DNA of 64,000 nt from JAZDCJ01 sp036311985 (lineage in GTDB: Bacteria; Actinomycetota; Actinomycetes; Actinomycetales; Micrococcaceae): assembly GCF_036311985.1 (NCBI RefSeq), contig NZ_JAZDCJ010000036.1; one strand, written 5' to 3'. This document shows, piece after piece, positions 30,517 through 40,000 of the stretch (positions are counted from its first letter, which is position 1; each line of letters begins with the position of its first letter). The notes beneath the pieces are model-generated. The model was not told the origin of the DNA. It did not search any database and worked only from the letters and a program-made list of their open reading frames with translations. Made by a program: the position numbers and the translations under genes.

Positions 30517-32196
30517 TTAGGCGTCGACGGTGATGACCGTGTAGACCGGCTTGCGGCGCAGGGCGCGGTCGGACCAGCGCACGAGGGCCTGTCCGATCGC
30601 CTGCTCCGCGTCCGGCCCGGTCTTGCCGCCCTTGAGGCCGGCGAGCGTCTTCTCGACGATGCCCGTGGCCTTCTCCAGGTCCTTCTCGCTCAAGTCGAAG
30701 CCAACCGGGAAGAACTCCGGGTCCTCCTCGAGCTTGCCGCTGTCCGGATCCACGATGAGCAGCACGGTCACGGCGCCGTCCTCGGCCAGGCGCAGGCGGT
30801 CGGCGAGGGACTCCTCGGTCGCGGCTCCGGCCACCATGTTCTCGACGTACACGTACGCGGCCGGCACGCGGCCGGTCACCTTCGCGACGCCGTCCTGCAG
30901 GTCGATCACGACGCCGTCCTCGACGACGAGCGCCTGCTTCGGGTCCACGCCCGTGCGGATCGCCAGCTCGGCGTTGGCCTTGAGGTGGCGGTGCTCGCCG
31001 TGCACCGGCATGACGTTCTTCGGCCGCACCAGGTTGTAGCAGTAGACGAGCTCGCCGGCGGAGGCGTGTCCGGAGACGTGGACCTTCGCGTTGCCCTTGT
31101 GGACCACGTTGGCGCCGAGCTTGGTGAGGTCGTTGATGAGGCGGTAGATCGCCGTCTCGTTGCCCGGCACGAGGGAGGAGGCCAGCAGCACGGTGTCACC
31201 CTCGGCCAGGTCGATGTCGTGGTTCTGGTTGGCCATGCGGGCCAGCGCGGCCATGGGCTCGCCCTGCGAACCGGTGCAGATGATGACGGCCTTGTGCGGG
31301 GCCATCTTCTCCACCTCCTTGTAGTCCACGAGGACTCCGCGGGGGATCTTCAGGTAGCCGAGCTCGCGCGCGGTGGTCATGTTCCGCACCATCGAGCGGC
31401 CCATGAAGGAGACCTTGCGCCCGTACTTGTGGGCGGAGTCGATGACCTGCTGGATGCGGTGCACGTGGGAGGCGAAGCTCGAGACGATCACGCGGCGCGG
31501 TGCGGTGCGCATGACGTTGTCGATCGCGGGCAGCAGGTCCGCCTCGGCGGCCATGAAGCCCGGAACCTCGGCGTTGGTGGAGTCCGGCAGGAAGATGTCC
31601 ACGCCCTCCTCGCCGAGCCGCGCGAAGCCGGCGAGGTCGGTGATGCGGCGGTCCAGCGGGAACTGGTCCATCTTGAAGTCGCCGGTGGCCAGCGCGAGGC
31701 CGGCGGGCGTGCGGATCGCCACGGCGAGGCCGTCCGGGATGGAGTGGTTCACGGCGAGGAACTCGAGGTCGAACGGGCCGAGCTTCTTGGTGTCGCCCTC
31801 CTTGACCAGCACCGTCTTGGCGTTGATCCGGTGTTCCTGGAGCTTGGTCTTCAGGAACGCGAGCGTCAGCTTGGCCGAGATCACCGGGATGTCCTGGCGC
31901 TCCTTGAGCAGGTACGGGACACCGCCGATGTGGTCCTCGTGGCCGTGCGTGAGCACGAGGCCGACGACGTCGTCGAGGCGGTCGCGCAGATAGGAGAAGT
32001 CAGGCAGGATCAGGTCCACGCCCGGGTGCTGCTCCTCCGGGAAGAGGACGCCGCAGTCCACGATGAGCAGCTTGCCGCCGTACTCGAAGACGGTCATGTT
32101 GCGGCCGATCTCCCCGAGGCCGCCGAGGCCGATGATGCGCATGGCCCCCTTCGGCAGGGCAGGCGGGTTCTGGCGGTGCGGGTGACGTCGGGTCAT
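30517..32196 (-). CDS. rnj: ribonuclease J
   Basis: A 559-residue metallo-beta-lactamase/beta-CASP RNase with 5'-3' exo- and endonuclease activity in mRNA decay and rRNA maturation. The zinc site is in VLTHGHEDHIGGVPYLLKER. Further ligands are in LAVNHSIPDGLAVAIRTPAG and LATGDFKMD. beta-CASP motifs include DSTNAE, the VSSFASHVHRIQQVIDSAHK helix and ICTGSQGEPMAALARMA. C-terminal HVSGHASAGE and VMPVHGEHRHLKANAELA complete the core. Length is normal for actinobacteria. ATG 32196 gives the usual MTRR start; ATG 32205 (adding MDN) is equally possible. It is usually paired with dapA, which is not present here. Confidence 0.95.
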   Translation of the reverse strand: MTRRHPHRQNPPALPKGAMRIIGLGGLGEIGRNMTVFEYGGKLLIVDCGVLFPEEQHPGVDLILPDFSYLRDRLDDVVGLVLTHGHEDHIGGVPYLLKERQDIPVISAKLTLAFLKTKLQEHRINAKTVLVKEGDTKKLGPFDLEFLAVNHSIPDGLAVAIRTPAGLALATGDFKMDQFPLDRRITDLAGFARLGEEGVDIFLPDSTNAEVPGFMAAEADLLPAIDNVMRTAPRRVIVSSFASHVHRIQQVIDSAHKYGRKVSFMGRSMVRNMTTARELGYLKIPRGVLVDYKEVEKMAPHKAVIICTGSQGEPMAALARMANQNHDIDLAEGDTVLLASSLVPGNETAIYRLINDLTKLGANVVHKGNAKVHVSGHASAGELVYCYNLVRPKNVMPVHGEHRHLKANAELAIRTGVDPKQALVVEDGVVIDLQDGVAKVTGRVPAAYVYVENMVAGAATEESLADRLRLAEDGAVTVLLIVDPDSGKLEEDPEFFPVGFDLSEKDLEKATGIVEKTLAGLKGGKTGPDAEQAIGQALVRWSDRALRRKPVYTVITVDA

Positions 32197-32388
32197 GTTA
32201 TCCATCTCTGTATGCGGACCCGGTACGACGCCGGTGCGCCGCCCCGGAGCCTTGCGTGCGGTTCGTGGGGGTACCGGCGGCCTCGACGGCGGTCCGGTGG
32301 TGCGCCGCGCTCGCATGGCGCGGCGGGAAGTCTTCCCCAAGGGTATCAGTGCACCGCGTGCCGCCCGTCCCGCCGGCCCCGTGGAGTA

Positions 32389-32473
32389 ACTGCCCACTTC
32401 TCCCCGGACCGGCCCGGCGTGTCGGCCGGACACGCCGGGTCACGCACGGTCGCGGCGCCGAGAAGTGGGAAGT
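32389..32473 (-). repeat. ~85-bp inverted-repeat element, family B, copy 1
   Basis: The outer arms are ACTGCCCACTTCTC and GAGAAGTGGGAAGT (13 of 14 match). The centre CCCGGCGTGTCGG-CCGGACACGCCGGG is a strong hairpin. It starts 10 bases after the stop of the leftward LLM gene and so is probably its terminator. The remaining gap to RNase J (32206-32388) has nothing clear. Confidence 0.75.
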
Positions 32474-32483
32474 CCTCCAGGGC

Positions 32484-33905
32484 TCAGCCAGCGGCCACCG
32501 CCGCGCGGGCCGCGTCCAGGTGCGCCCCGCCGCGGTAGCGGGCGCCGTGGTGGGTGTCCGGAAGCCGGCTCCGGCCGGGACCGAAGATCCGCTCCCGCAG
32601 CGTGGTCCCCGGGGCGTGCTCGCCGGCCAGGCGGCCGCGCCGGCGCAGCTCCGGGACCACGAGCTCCCCGAAGTCCCGGGCCGTTCCGAAGGAGTGGTAC
32701 TGGCGGAGGTTGATCCCGTCGATCCCGTCCTCGTCGAGCCAACGCTCGATCTCGTCCGCCACGACCCCCGGCGTCCCCGATACGAAGTAGCGCCCCTCGC
32801 GGCCGGAGCGCACGTTCTCCAGCAGCTGCCCCGCCGTTGTCCCCGGGGCCAGGGTCCGGGCGAGGGGCACGCCGAGCTTGCCCTCCGCGGCGAGGATGTC
32901 CTGCACCGGGGTCTGAGGCGGGTAGGCGGTGGGATCGATCGCGAATCCGCCGTGGGCGAGGATCCCCTCGACGGAGCTGTGCCGGCGGTATTCGGCCAGC
33001 TTCCGCGACGCCTCCTCCTCCGTGCGGCCGACGACGACGCCGGCCTGCACGATGCACTTGACGTCGTCCCGCTCCCGCCCGCGGCCCTGCGCGGCGTCGC
33101 GGATCGTGGAGGCGTTGGCCCGGAAGTCCGCGGCCGTGCGCCCGCCCGTGAAGACGACCTCGGCGTGCTTGCCGGCGAAGTCGATCCCGGCCGGTGAGCC
33201 GGTGGCCTGGAACAGCACGGGCGTGCGCTGCGCGGACGGCGCCACGAGGTGCGGTCCGGCGACGGAGAAGTTCTCCCCGACGTGGTGGATGTAGCGGACC
33301 TTGTCCGGGTCCGTGTAGACCTTCCGCTCCCGGTCCTCCACCACGGCGTCGTCGTCCCACGAGCCCTCCCACAGCTTGTAGAGGACGTCGAGGTACTCGT
33401 CGGCGATCCGGTAGCGGGCGTCGTGTTCGATCTGCTCGGCGAGGCCGAAGTTGCGGGCCGCGTTGGAGAGGTAGGAGGTCACGATGTTCCAGCCGAACCG
33501 CCCCCGGGTGAGATGGTCCAGCGTCGCGGCGCGGCGGGCGAACGCGAAGGGCGGCTCGTAGCTCGTGGAGAACGTCGCCCCGAAACCGATCGAATCCGTC
33601 ACGGCCGCCATCGCGGGGACCACGAGGAGCGGGTCGAGGTTGGGGATCTGCAGCCCCTCGCGCAGCGCCGTCTCCGGGCCGCCGCGGAAGTCGTCGTAGG
33701 CGCCGACGACGTCGGCCAGGAAGACCGCGTCGAATCCCGCGTCCTCGGCCGTCCGGGCGAGCTCGAGCCAGTAGTCCAGGTCCGCCGTGCGGTGGCGGTT
33801 GTTGCCCTCGAGGACCCACAGGCCATGCGTGATGTGGCTGACGCAGGCCATCTCGAACAGGTTGACGATGAGTTTCTTCGGCTCGCGGCCGCTGGTGGTG
33901 GTCAT
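32484..33905 (-). CDS. LLM class flavin-dependent monooxygenase, NtaA/SnaA/DszA type (cluster 1)
   Basis: A 473-residue bacterial-luciferase-like monooxygenase that uses FMNH2 supplied by a separate reductase. The NtaA/DszA subgroup is shown by LIVNLFEMACVSHITHGLWV, YWLELARTAEDAGFDAVFLA, SYEPPFAFARRAATLDHLTR followed by GRFGWNIVTSYLSNAARNFG, VLYKLWEGSWDDDAVV and VLFQATGSPAGIDFAGKHAE. Members attack C-N or C-S bonds in chelators, sulfones and related nutrients; the exact substrate cannot be read. It is the last gene of a seven-gene leftward operon (ABC importer, DszC-like enzyme, aldo/keto reductase), 71 bases after the reductase gene. No flavin reductase is near. Confidence 0.9.
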   Translation of the reverse strand: MTTTSGREPKKLIVNLFEMACVSHITHGLWVLEGNNRHRTADLDYWLELARTAEDAGFDAVFLADVVGAYDDFRGGPETALREGLQIPNLDPLLVVPAMAAVTDSIGFGATFSTSYEPPFAFARRAATLDHLTRGRFGWNIVTSYLSNAARNFGLAEQIEHDARYRIADEYLDVLYKLWEGSWDDDAVVEDRERKVYTDPDKVRYIHHVGENFSVAGPHLVAPSAQRTPVLFQATGSPAGIDFAGKHAEVVFTGGRTAADFRANASTIRDAAQGRGRERDDVKCIVQAGVVVGRTEEEASRKLAEYRRHSSVEGILAHGGFAIDPTAYPPQTPVQDILAAEGKLGVPLARTLAPGTTAGQLLENVRSGREGRYFVSGTPGVVADEIERWLDEDGIDGINLRQYHSFGTARDFGELVVPELRRRGRLAGEHAPGTTLRERIFGPGRSRLPDTHHGARYRGGAHLDAARAAVAAG

Positions 33906-33976
33906 GGGGGCTTTCGGATCGTGGGTTCTGGGTGGATGGGCGGCGGGTGCGGCCGCCCGCGTTCAGCCGGCGCCTT

Positions 33977-35026
33977 TCAGCCGGCGGGCAGGGCCGCGTG
34001 CGACGTCCGCTCCCGAGCGTCGACGGCCTCGCGCCCGCGGGAGACGAAGAGCGGATCCCGCGCCCGTTCCCCGTGGACGCGGCCGGCGAGCGCGTCGAGC
34101 CGTTCGATCGAGCCGGCCCCCAACGAGATGCCAGCGGCGGCGACGTTCTCGTCGACCCGTGCGCTGCGCCGCGTCCCGGGGATCGGAACGACGGGCACGC
34201 CGAGTCGGCGGCCGGCGGCGTAGACCCAGGCGAGCGCGGTCTGGGCTGGCGTCAGCCCCTCCGCCGCCGCGACGGAGGCGACCGCCTCGACGAGGGGCGC
34301 GTTGCGGACCGCCGCGAGCGGATCGAAGCGGGGGAAGCGCCGGCGCGCATCGGCGTCGTCCAGCGCCATCCCGGACGCGGCGGCGCCCGCGAGCTGTCCC
34401 CGGCCGAGCGGGGAATAGGCGACGAAGCCGATCCCGAGCCGGCGCACCGTCGGCAGCACGCGCTGCTCCACGTCGCGGCTGAAGACCGACCACTCGCTCT
34501 GCACGGCGGCCAGCGGATGGATCCTCTGCGCACGCTCGATCTCCCCGGCCGTCGCCTCCGAGAGTCCGATGTGCCTGACCTTGCCCGCGGCGACGAGGCC
34601 GGCGAGCGCGGCCACGGTCTCCTCGATCGGCACGAGCGGATCCACGCGGTGGCAGTAGTAGAGGTCGATCTCGTCGATGCCGAGGCGCAGCAGGCTCGCG
34701 TCCACGGCGCGGCGGACGTAGGCCGGATCCGCCTGGATGCGCGGCGTCCCCGGCCCGCCGCCGTGCCGCAAGCCGAACTTGGTGGCGAGCACGACCTCGT
34801 CCCGGCGCGTGCGCAGGACCTGGGCGAGGAGCTCCTCGTTGCGGCCGCTGCCGTAGACGTCGGCGGTGTCGAGCAGCCGGATGCCCCGGTCCAGCGCGTG
34901 GTGGACGGTGCGCAGGGACTCGGACGGCTCGGCGGGGCCGTAGGAGTCGGTCAGCACCATGGCGCCGAGGCCCTGGGCGGGGACGGCCAGCCCGTCGCCG
35001 AGCCGGAGGCCGGGCAGGAGCGTCAT
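33977..35026 (-). CDS. aldo/keto reductase (cluster 1)
   Basis: A 349-residue NADPH-dependent aldo/keto reductase with the (beta/alpha)8 fold. The catalytic tetrad is visible: Asp and Tyr in LLDTADVYGSGRNEELLAQV, Lys in VVLATKFGLRHGG, His in IDLYYCHRVDPLVPIEETVA. Cofactor residues follow in PIPGTRRSARVDENVAAA. It resembles AKR13-type enzymes. The start ATG overlaps the stop of the DszC-like gene (ATGA), giving coupled translation. In the operon it may reduce an aldehyde or ketone released by the flavin enzymes; this is inference. A distinct aldo/keto reductase occupies the equivalent place in cluster 2. Confidence 0.9.
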   Translation of the reverse strand: MTLLPGLRLGDGLAVPAQGLGAMVLTDSYGPAEPSESLRTVHHALDRGIRLLDTADVYGSGRNEELLAQVLRTRRDEVVLATKFGLRHGGGPGTPRIQADPAYVRRAVDASLLRLGIDEIDLYYCHRVDPLVPIEETVAALAGLVAAGKVRHIGLSEATAGEIERAQRIHPLAAVQSEWSVFSRDVEQRVLPTVRRLGIGFVAYSPLGRGQLAGAAASGMALDDADARRRFPRFDPLAAVRNAPLVEAVASVAAAEGLTPAQTALAWVYAAGRRLGVPVVPIPGTRRSARVDENVAAAGISLGAGSIERLDALAGRVHGERARDPLFVSRGREAVDARERTSHAALPAG

Positions 35027-36330
35027 GGCTTTCCTTCGTCGGTCGTGGTGGAGTCCTCCCCCGTGACCGTTTGCGGCGCGGCGGGGTCGTGGGTCTGGTT
35101 GGCCAGGTCCAGGGACGTACCCCAGAGCTGGATCCGTCCGGTCAGCAGCTGTTCGCCGACCGAGCGGAGGCGGTAGTTCACGGGGTTGTGGCTCGCGACG
35201 GTCCGGGCGTTGCGCCAGTGCCGGTCGAGGCGCAGCGTGGTGCTCGTGGCGGAGGCGCCGCCGACCTCGAAGACCTCGGTGGCGGCGTCGAGCACGAGCT
35301 GCAGGACGACCTGCTGGGTCTTGAAGACGTCGAGCGCGAGCCTCCCGGACTCCCGCTGCTGCTCCTCGTCCGTCCCGGCGCGCCGCCCTCCGGCCGCCGC
35401 GCGGGCGTAGGCGCCGATCGCGGCGGCCTGGCCGGAGACGACGAGCCGGGCGGAGTGGGCCTTGGCCGCCACGCTGCCCACGACCGCCTGGACGAGGTGC
35501 TGCTCGCGCGGCACGAGTTCGCCGACGTGGGCGAACGTCCGGCGCCGCGGCGTGACGAACGCCACCGCGTCCTCGAGCGCGGCCCGGGCGATGCCCGCGG
35601 CCACGGCGAGCAGCACGGTCTGGAAGACGGAGACGCCGAACCCGACGTGCGGGTTGGTCGTGTCGAAGGCCGTGACGTCCTCCTCGTCCACGGGGACGGC
35701 ATCGAGGGTCAGCCCTCCGCTCGCGGTCAGCTGCTGCCCGAAGCCGTCCCAGTCGTCGACGACCTGGACGCCCGGGTGGTCCGCGCGGACCAGGACGTTG
35801 TGCCTCACGCCGTCGGCCACGGCGCTGAGCGAGATCCAGTCCGCGTAGATGCTGCCGGTCGTGTAGTACTTGGTCCCGGTCACCGTGCGGCGGCCCGGGC
35901 CGCCGTCGAGCCGCGTCCCGATCTCGGTGAGTTCTCCCCGCTCGGACGCCGCGTTGCCGATGAGGGCGCCGGCGGCGATCCGGCGCAGCCAGGCGTCGCG
36001 GTACGTCCCGGGGGCGCGCAGGAGCAGGTTCTCCACGTGGGCGATGTGCCCGCGGAAGAGGTGGGCGACGTTGGAGTCCGCGGCCGCGAGGTCGATCAGC
36101 AGCTCGGTGAAGTCCTCGAACTCCACGCCGCGCCCGCCGAACTCCTCCGGGACCCGCAGCGCCGTGAACCCGGCCTCCTTGAGCTCCTGCACCACGAGGA
36201 ACGGCAGCTCGCGCCGCTTCTCCCGCTCCACGGCGCCGTCCCGGATCCGGGCGAAGAGGGGTGCGAACTCCTCCCTGAGCGCGTCGGCGCCCACGGGGGA
36301 CGTCCTGTGCCGGATGGCCGTGGCTGTCAT
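35023..36330 (-). CDS. acyl-CoA dehydrogenase-fold flavoprotein, DszC/SfnB-like (cluster 1)
   Basis: A 435-residue member of the acyl-CoA dehydrogenase superfamily, in the branch that contains SfnB and the sulfur-oxidising monooxygenase DszC. Helical N-domain: VVQELKEAGFTALRVPEEFG, FEDFTELLIDLAAADSNVAH. Middle beta domain: AASERGELTEIGTRL, VTGTKYYTTGSIYADWISLS. C-domain: VFQTVLLAVAAGIARAALED, EVGGASATSTTLRLDRHWRN, then TVASHNPVNYRLRSVGEQ. A glutamate base of true acyl-CoA dehydrogenases is not evident, which fits oxygenase use. Start 36330 overlaps the ABC ATPase stop, and its end overlaps the reductase gene start. Confidence 0.88.
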   Translation of the reverse strand: MTATAIRHRTSPVGADALREEFAPLFARIRDGAVEREKRRELPFLVVQELKEAGFTALRVPEEFGGRGVEFEDFTELLIDLAAADSNVAHLFRGHIAHVENLLLRAPGTYRDAWLRRIAAGALIGNAASERGELTEIGTRLDGGPGRRTVTGTKYYTTGSIYADWISLSAVADGVRHNVLVRADHPGVQVVDDWDGFGQQLTASGGLTLDAVPVDEEDVTAFDTTNPHVGFGVSVFQTVLLAVAAGIARAALEDAVAFVTPRRRTFAHVGELVPREQHLVQAVVGSVAAKAHSARLVVSGQAAAIGAYARAAAGGRRAGTDEEQQRESGRLALDVFKTQQVVLQLVLDAATEVFEVGGASATSTTLRLDRHWRNARTVASHNPVNYRLRSVGEQLLTGRIQLWGTSLDLANQTHDPAAPQTVTGEDSTTTDEGKP

Positions 36331-38156
36331 GGCTGTGCCTTTCTCTGGCCGGCCGCGGCGCCGCGGCCCGGAATGGAATCGATGAGCCGGTGCGTGTACG
36401 CCTGCCCGCTGTCCTCGAAGACCCGGCGCACGGCCCCCGTCTCGACGAGCCGTCCCCGTTCCAGGACGGAGACGTCGTCGGCGATCTGGCGGACCAGGCT
36501 CAGGTCGTGGGTGATGAACAGGTAGCTCAGCTCCTGTTGCTCGCGCAGCTCGAAGAGCAGTTCGACGACGCGCGCCTGGACCGTGACGTCCAGGGCGGAC
36601 GTCGGCTCGTCGAGGACCAGGATGTCCGGCGCGAGCACGAGCGCGCGGGCGATCGCGACGCGCTGGCGCTGCCCGCCGGAGAGCTCGCGGGGGCGCTTGT
36701 CCAACACCTCCGCAGGCAGGGCCACGCGCTCCAGGACCTCCCGCACGCGTCCGGCGCGGAGGGCGTCGGAGGCCGCGTGCGGCCCGGTACGGTGCAGCCG
36801 CAGCGGCTCCTCGATGCTGCGCCGGACGCTGAACTTCGGGTCGAGCGCGGCGAGCGGGTTCTGGTGGACGAGCTGCAGCTGCCGCGCGTAGGGATTGGCG
36901 TGCTGCGGCCGGCTCTCCAGGACGCGTCCGTCGACGACGACCCGGCCGGCGCCGAACCCCTCGAGGCCCGCGACGACGCGCGCGATCGTGGTCTTGCCGG
37001 AGCCGGACTCCCCCACGAGGGCGTGCGTCGAGCCCCGGCGGAGCGTGAAGGAGACCCCGTCCACGGCCGGCGGCCGCCCCTCGGCCCCGCCGTAGTGCTT
37101 GACGAGTCCCTCGACGACGACGGCGGCGTCCGCCCCGGTTCCCGTTGCGGAACCGTCCGGCGCGGCACCCGCGCGGGCCCCGGCGTCGTCCTGTCCCGCC
37201 CCGGCACGCCGGGCCAGGACCTCGATCCGTTCCGCGTACTTGTCCGGCGAGGTCGCCGGCGCGTCCGCGAAGAGCTGGCGCGTGTAGGGGTCTTCCGGCG
37301 CGGCGAGGACCCGGCGGGTCGCCCCGTGGTCGACGAGCCGGCCGTGGTTCAGGACGGCGAGCGCGTCGCTCCTCTCCGCCGCGAGCGCGAGGTCGTGCGT
37401 GATGAACAGGACGGCGAGCCCGAGCTCCCGCTGTAGTTCGCCGAGCAGGTCCAGGATCCTCTTCTGCACCGTGACGTCGAGCGCGGAAGTGGGCTCGTCG
37501 GCGATCAACAGCTCGGGCCGGCCGGCGATCGCGATCGCGATCAGGACGCGCTGCAGCTGCCCGCCGGAGAGCTCGTGCGGGTAGGCGTCGAGGCGCCGGG
37601 CGGCATCGTGGATGCCCACGTGCTCCAGCAGCTCCACGGCCCGGGCCGCGACCGTCGCCCGCGTGGCGTCGGTGTGCAGGCGCAGGGCCTGCCCGAGCTG
37701 GCGGCCCACGGTCTGCAGCGGGTCGAGGGAGCCGAGGGGGTCCTGCGGCACGTAACCGACGCCGGTGCCGCGCAGCGAGCGCCACTGGCTCCGCGTCCAC
37801 GCGGTCGCGTCCCGCCCGGCGACGTGGATCGTGCCCGCCGTGACATGCCCCGACAGGGGCAGCAGCCCGCCCGCGGCCTGGGCGATCGTGGACTTGCCGG
37901 AGCCGGACTGGCCCACGAGCGCCAGGGTCCTGCCGCGCTCGAGGAGCAGGTCGACCCCGTGCACGACCTCGCGGGCGTTCCCGCCGTGCCCGTAGGCGAT
38001 CCTCAGGCCCTCGAGGCGCAGCGCCGGGGCGTCGGGGCCCGCGCCGGCTCCGCCGAGGGTTTCCCGGGACGACGGCGCGGCGGGGCCCGGGACGCCGGGG
38101 TGGCCTGGGCCGGCGGGGGTGGACGTGTCGAGGGCGGTGCTGGTGCTGGTGGTCAT
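36327..38156 (-). CDS. fused double ATPase of a peptide-type ABC importer (DppD-DppF fusion)
   Basis: A 609-residue protein carrying two ABC ATPase domains of the oligopeptide/nickel class. Domain 1 (~45-300): Walker A GQSGSGKST, LSGGQLQR, LLIADEPTSALD, ITHDLALAAERSDA. Domain 2 (~340-590): GESGSGKTT, LSGGQRQR, ILVLDEPTSALD, ITHDLSLVRQIADD. The Pro/Ala-rich linker (about 310-345) joins what are separate DppD and DppF proteins in many bacteria. The N-terminal ~40 residues are low-complexity Ser/Thr/Ala/Gly. Start 38156 overlaps the permease stop by 4 bases. It powers the two permeases encoded upstream. Confidence 0.93.
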   Translation of the reverse strand: MTTSTSTALDTSTPAGPGHPGVPGPAAPSSRETLGGAGAGPDAPALRLEGLRIAYGHGGNAREVVHGVDLLLERGRTLALVGQSGSGKSTIAQAAGGLLPLSGHVTAGTIHVAGRDATAWTRSQWRSLRGTGVGYVPQDPLGSLDPLQTVGRQLGQALRLHTDATRATVAARAVELLEHVGIHDAARRLDAYPHELSGGQLQRVLIAIAIAGRPELLIADEPTSALDVTVQKRILDLLGELQRELGLAVLFITHDLALAAERSDALAVLNHGRLVDHGATRRVLAAPEDPYTRQLFADAPATSPDKYAERIEVLARRAGAGQDDAGARAGAAPDGSATGTGADAAVVVEGLVKHYGGAEGRPPAVDGVSFTLRRGSTHALVGESGSGKTTIARVVAGLEGFGAGRVVVDGRVLESRPQHANPYARQLQLVHQNPLAALDPKFSVRRSIEEPLRLHRTGPHAASDALRAGRVREVLERVALPAEVLDKRPRELSGGQRQRVAIARALVLAPDILVLDEPTSALDVTVQARVVELLFELREQQELSYLFITHDLSLVRQIADDVSVLERGRLVETGAVRRVFEDSGQAYTHRLIDSIPGRGAAAGQRKAQP

Positions 38157-39004
38157 CGGAGGGCCTCCTGCTGGGAACGGACCAGGGCGGCGACCCGGCT
38201 GATGGACAGGACCGTCAGGACGATCACGAGCCCGGGCAGCAGGGTCAGCCACGGTGACGAGACGATGTACTCGCGGCCCTCGGCGACGAGCAGGCCCCAC
38301 TCCGGATGGGGTGGCGGGGCGCCGTAGCCGAGGAAGCTCAACGCCGCGATCCAAAGGATCGAGGAGCCGAACTGCAGCGCCGTCATGGACAGCACGGCCG
38401 TGTAGGAGTTGGGCAGCACGTGCCGGAACAGGACCGTGCCGGGGCCGGCGCCGATGTGGTGGGCCGCCTCGATGAACGGCAGGTTCCGCACCGTGAGGAC
38501 CTCCGAGCGCATGAGCCGGGTGAACGTGGCCACCGAGGCGATGCCGACGGCGATCGCCGCGTTGATCGTGCCGAAGCCGAGGGCCACGACGACGACCATG
38601 GACAGCAGCAGCCCGGGGATGGAGAGCAGGACGTCGACGATCCGGCTCACGACCGCGTCGACCCACCGGCCGAAGTAGGCGGCGACGAGGCCCAGGAGCG
38701 ATCCCACGCCGAGGCCGATCGAGACGGCCACGAGCGAGGCGCCGATGGTGCGGCCCGTGCCGTGGACGACCCGGGAGAGCGAATCGCGGCCCAGGTAGTC
38801 CGTGCCGAACGGGTGGGCCGGGCTCGGCGGCAGCAGCGTGTTGCCGGGCGAGACCTCGAGCGGGTCGTAGGCGGCGATCCACGAGGGCGCCGCGATGGCC
38901 AGCAGCAGTACCGCCAGGAAGGCGAGGGCCACCCAGTCGCCGAGCACGATCCGGGTCCCGGACCGGCGTCCGGACGTCGTCACGGGCAGGGTCTGCGCGC
39001 TCAT
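38153..39004 (-). CDS. ABC permease, DppC-like (cluster 1)
   Basis: A 283-residue inner-membrane permease of the peptide/nickel/opine class with about six segments. Typical features are the N-terminal OppC-like block (APSWIAAYDPLEV, LLPPSPAHPFGTDYLGRDSL followed by SRVVHGTG), the EAA-type loop FIEAAHHIGAGPGTVLFRHV followed by LPNSYTAV, and LSFLGYGAPPPHPEWGLLVA near the end. Coupled by 4-base overlaps to the genes on both sides. Substrate is set by the binding protein. Confidence 0.93.
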   Translation of the reverse strand: MSAQTLPVTTSGRRSGTRIVLGDWVALAFLAVLLLAIAAPSWIAAYDPLEVSPGNTLLPPSPAHPFGTDYLGRDSLSRVVHGTGRTIGASLVAVSIGLGVGSLLGLVAAYFGRWVDAVVSRIVDVLLSIPGLLLSMVVVVALGFGTINAAIAVGIASVATFTRLMRSEVLTVRNLPFIEAAHHIGAGPGTVLFRHVLPNSYTAVLSMTALQFGSSILWIAALSFLGYGAPPPHPEWGLLVAEGREYIVSSPWLTLLPGLVIVLTVLSISRVAALVRSQQEALR

Positions 39005-39996
39005 GCCGTCACCCCCCGGGGCTGGTCCGTGGACGCGGGGCGCTCGGCGGCAGGACCGCCGCCCCGGGGCGTGATCCGCCGGTCGATCACGGGGTAGAGC
39101 AGGTCGGTGAGCAGGTTGACGAGCGTGAAGATCACGGCGACGAGCATCACGATCGCCTGAACCACGGGTCCGTCCTGCGCCCGGACGGCCTGCTCCGTGA
39201 TGAAGCCGAGCCCGGAGCGGTTGAAGACCGCCTCGGCGATGACGGAACCGGCGAGCAGCTCCCCCACCGTCAGCCCGAACAGGGTCAGCGCGGGGATCGA
39301 GGCGTTCTTGAGCACGTGCTCCCCGAAGATCCGTGATTCCGGCACGCCCTTGGCCCGCAGCACGGCGACGAACGGCTCGGCGTAGGCGTGGCGCAGCCCG
39401 TGGATCAGTACCTGGGCGATCGGGGCGCTGACGCCGATGGCCAGCGTCACGGCCGGCAGGACGAGCGACTTGAAACCCTCGTCGCGGATGGAGGAGAACC
39501 AGCCGAGCTGGTAGGCGAAGACCTGCAGCAGCACGAGGCCGACGAGGAACCCCGGGGTCGCGAGGGCGATCACCGGAAGCTTCTCCGCGAGTCCGCGGGC
39601 CCAGCGCCACGGCGCCAGGACCGCCGTCGCCGCGATCACGAGCGACAGTGCCAGGGCCAGCACGAGGGCGAGCCCGGCGAGCGTGATGGTCTCGGCGAAG
39701 CCGTCCCGGATGAGCTCGGCGACGGGTCGGCCCGTGCCGAGGGAGTAACCCAGGTCGCCCTGGAACAGGCGGGTCACCGAGATCCAGAATTGTTCCAGTC
39801 CGCCGCGGTCCAGGTTGTAGTAGGCCAGGATCGCCGCGGCCTGCTCGGCCGGGATCGGATTCTGCGGGTTCTCGATCCGGCTCTTGACCGGGTCGCCCGG
39901 CAGCAGGAACAGGACGTAGAACACGAACACGTAGGTCAGGGCGATCACGAGCAGCGACTGCCCGACGCGTTTGAGGACGAGGAAGCGGTGCTGCAT
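39001..39996 (-). CDS. ABC permease, DppB-like (cluster 1)
   Basis: A 331-residue inner-membrane permease of the peptide/nickel class. The N-terminal KRVGQSLLVIALTYVFVFYV and LPGDPVKSRI are typical of DppB/OppB. GDLGYSLGTGRPVAELIRDG follows, and the EAA loop is MREV-type, here PFVAVLRAKGVPESRIFGEH followed by VLKNASIPALTLFG. FNRSGLGFITEQAVRAQDGP and VVQAIVMLVAVIFTLVNLLT close the protein. Only 4 bases separate it from the binding-protein gene, and it overlaps DppC by 4. Confidence 0.93.
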   Translation of the reverse strand: MQHRFLVLKRVGQSLLVIALTYVFVFYVLFLLPGDPVKSRIENPQNPIPAEQAAAILAYYNLDRGGLEQFWISVTRLFQGDLGYSLGTGRPVAELIRDGFAETITLAGLALVLALALSLVIAATAVLAPWRWARGLAEKLPVIALATPGFLVGLVLLQVFAYQLGWFSSIRDEGFKSLVLPAVTLAIGVSAPIAQVLIHGLRHAYAEPFVAVLRAKGVPESRIFGEHVLKNASIPALTLFGLTVGELLAGSVIAEAVFNRSGLGFITEQAVRAQDGPVVQAIVMLVAVIFTLVNLLTDLLYPVIDRRITPRGGGPAAERPASTDQPRGVTA

Positions 39997-40000
39997 GGCC

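Noticed and set aside
32484..33905. Light-producing luciferase
   Set aside because: The LLM protein belongs to the NtaA/SnaA/DszA monooxygenase subgroup, and no luxB-like partner or aldehyde-supply genes are present.
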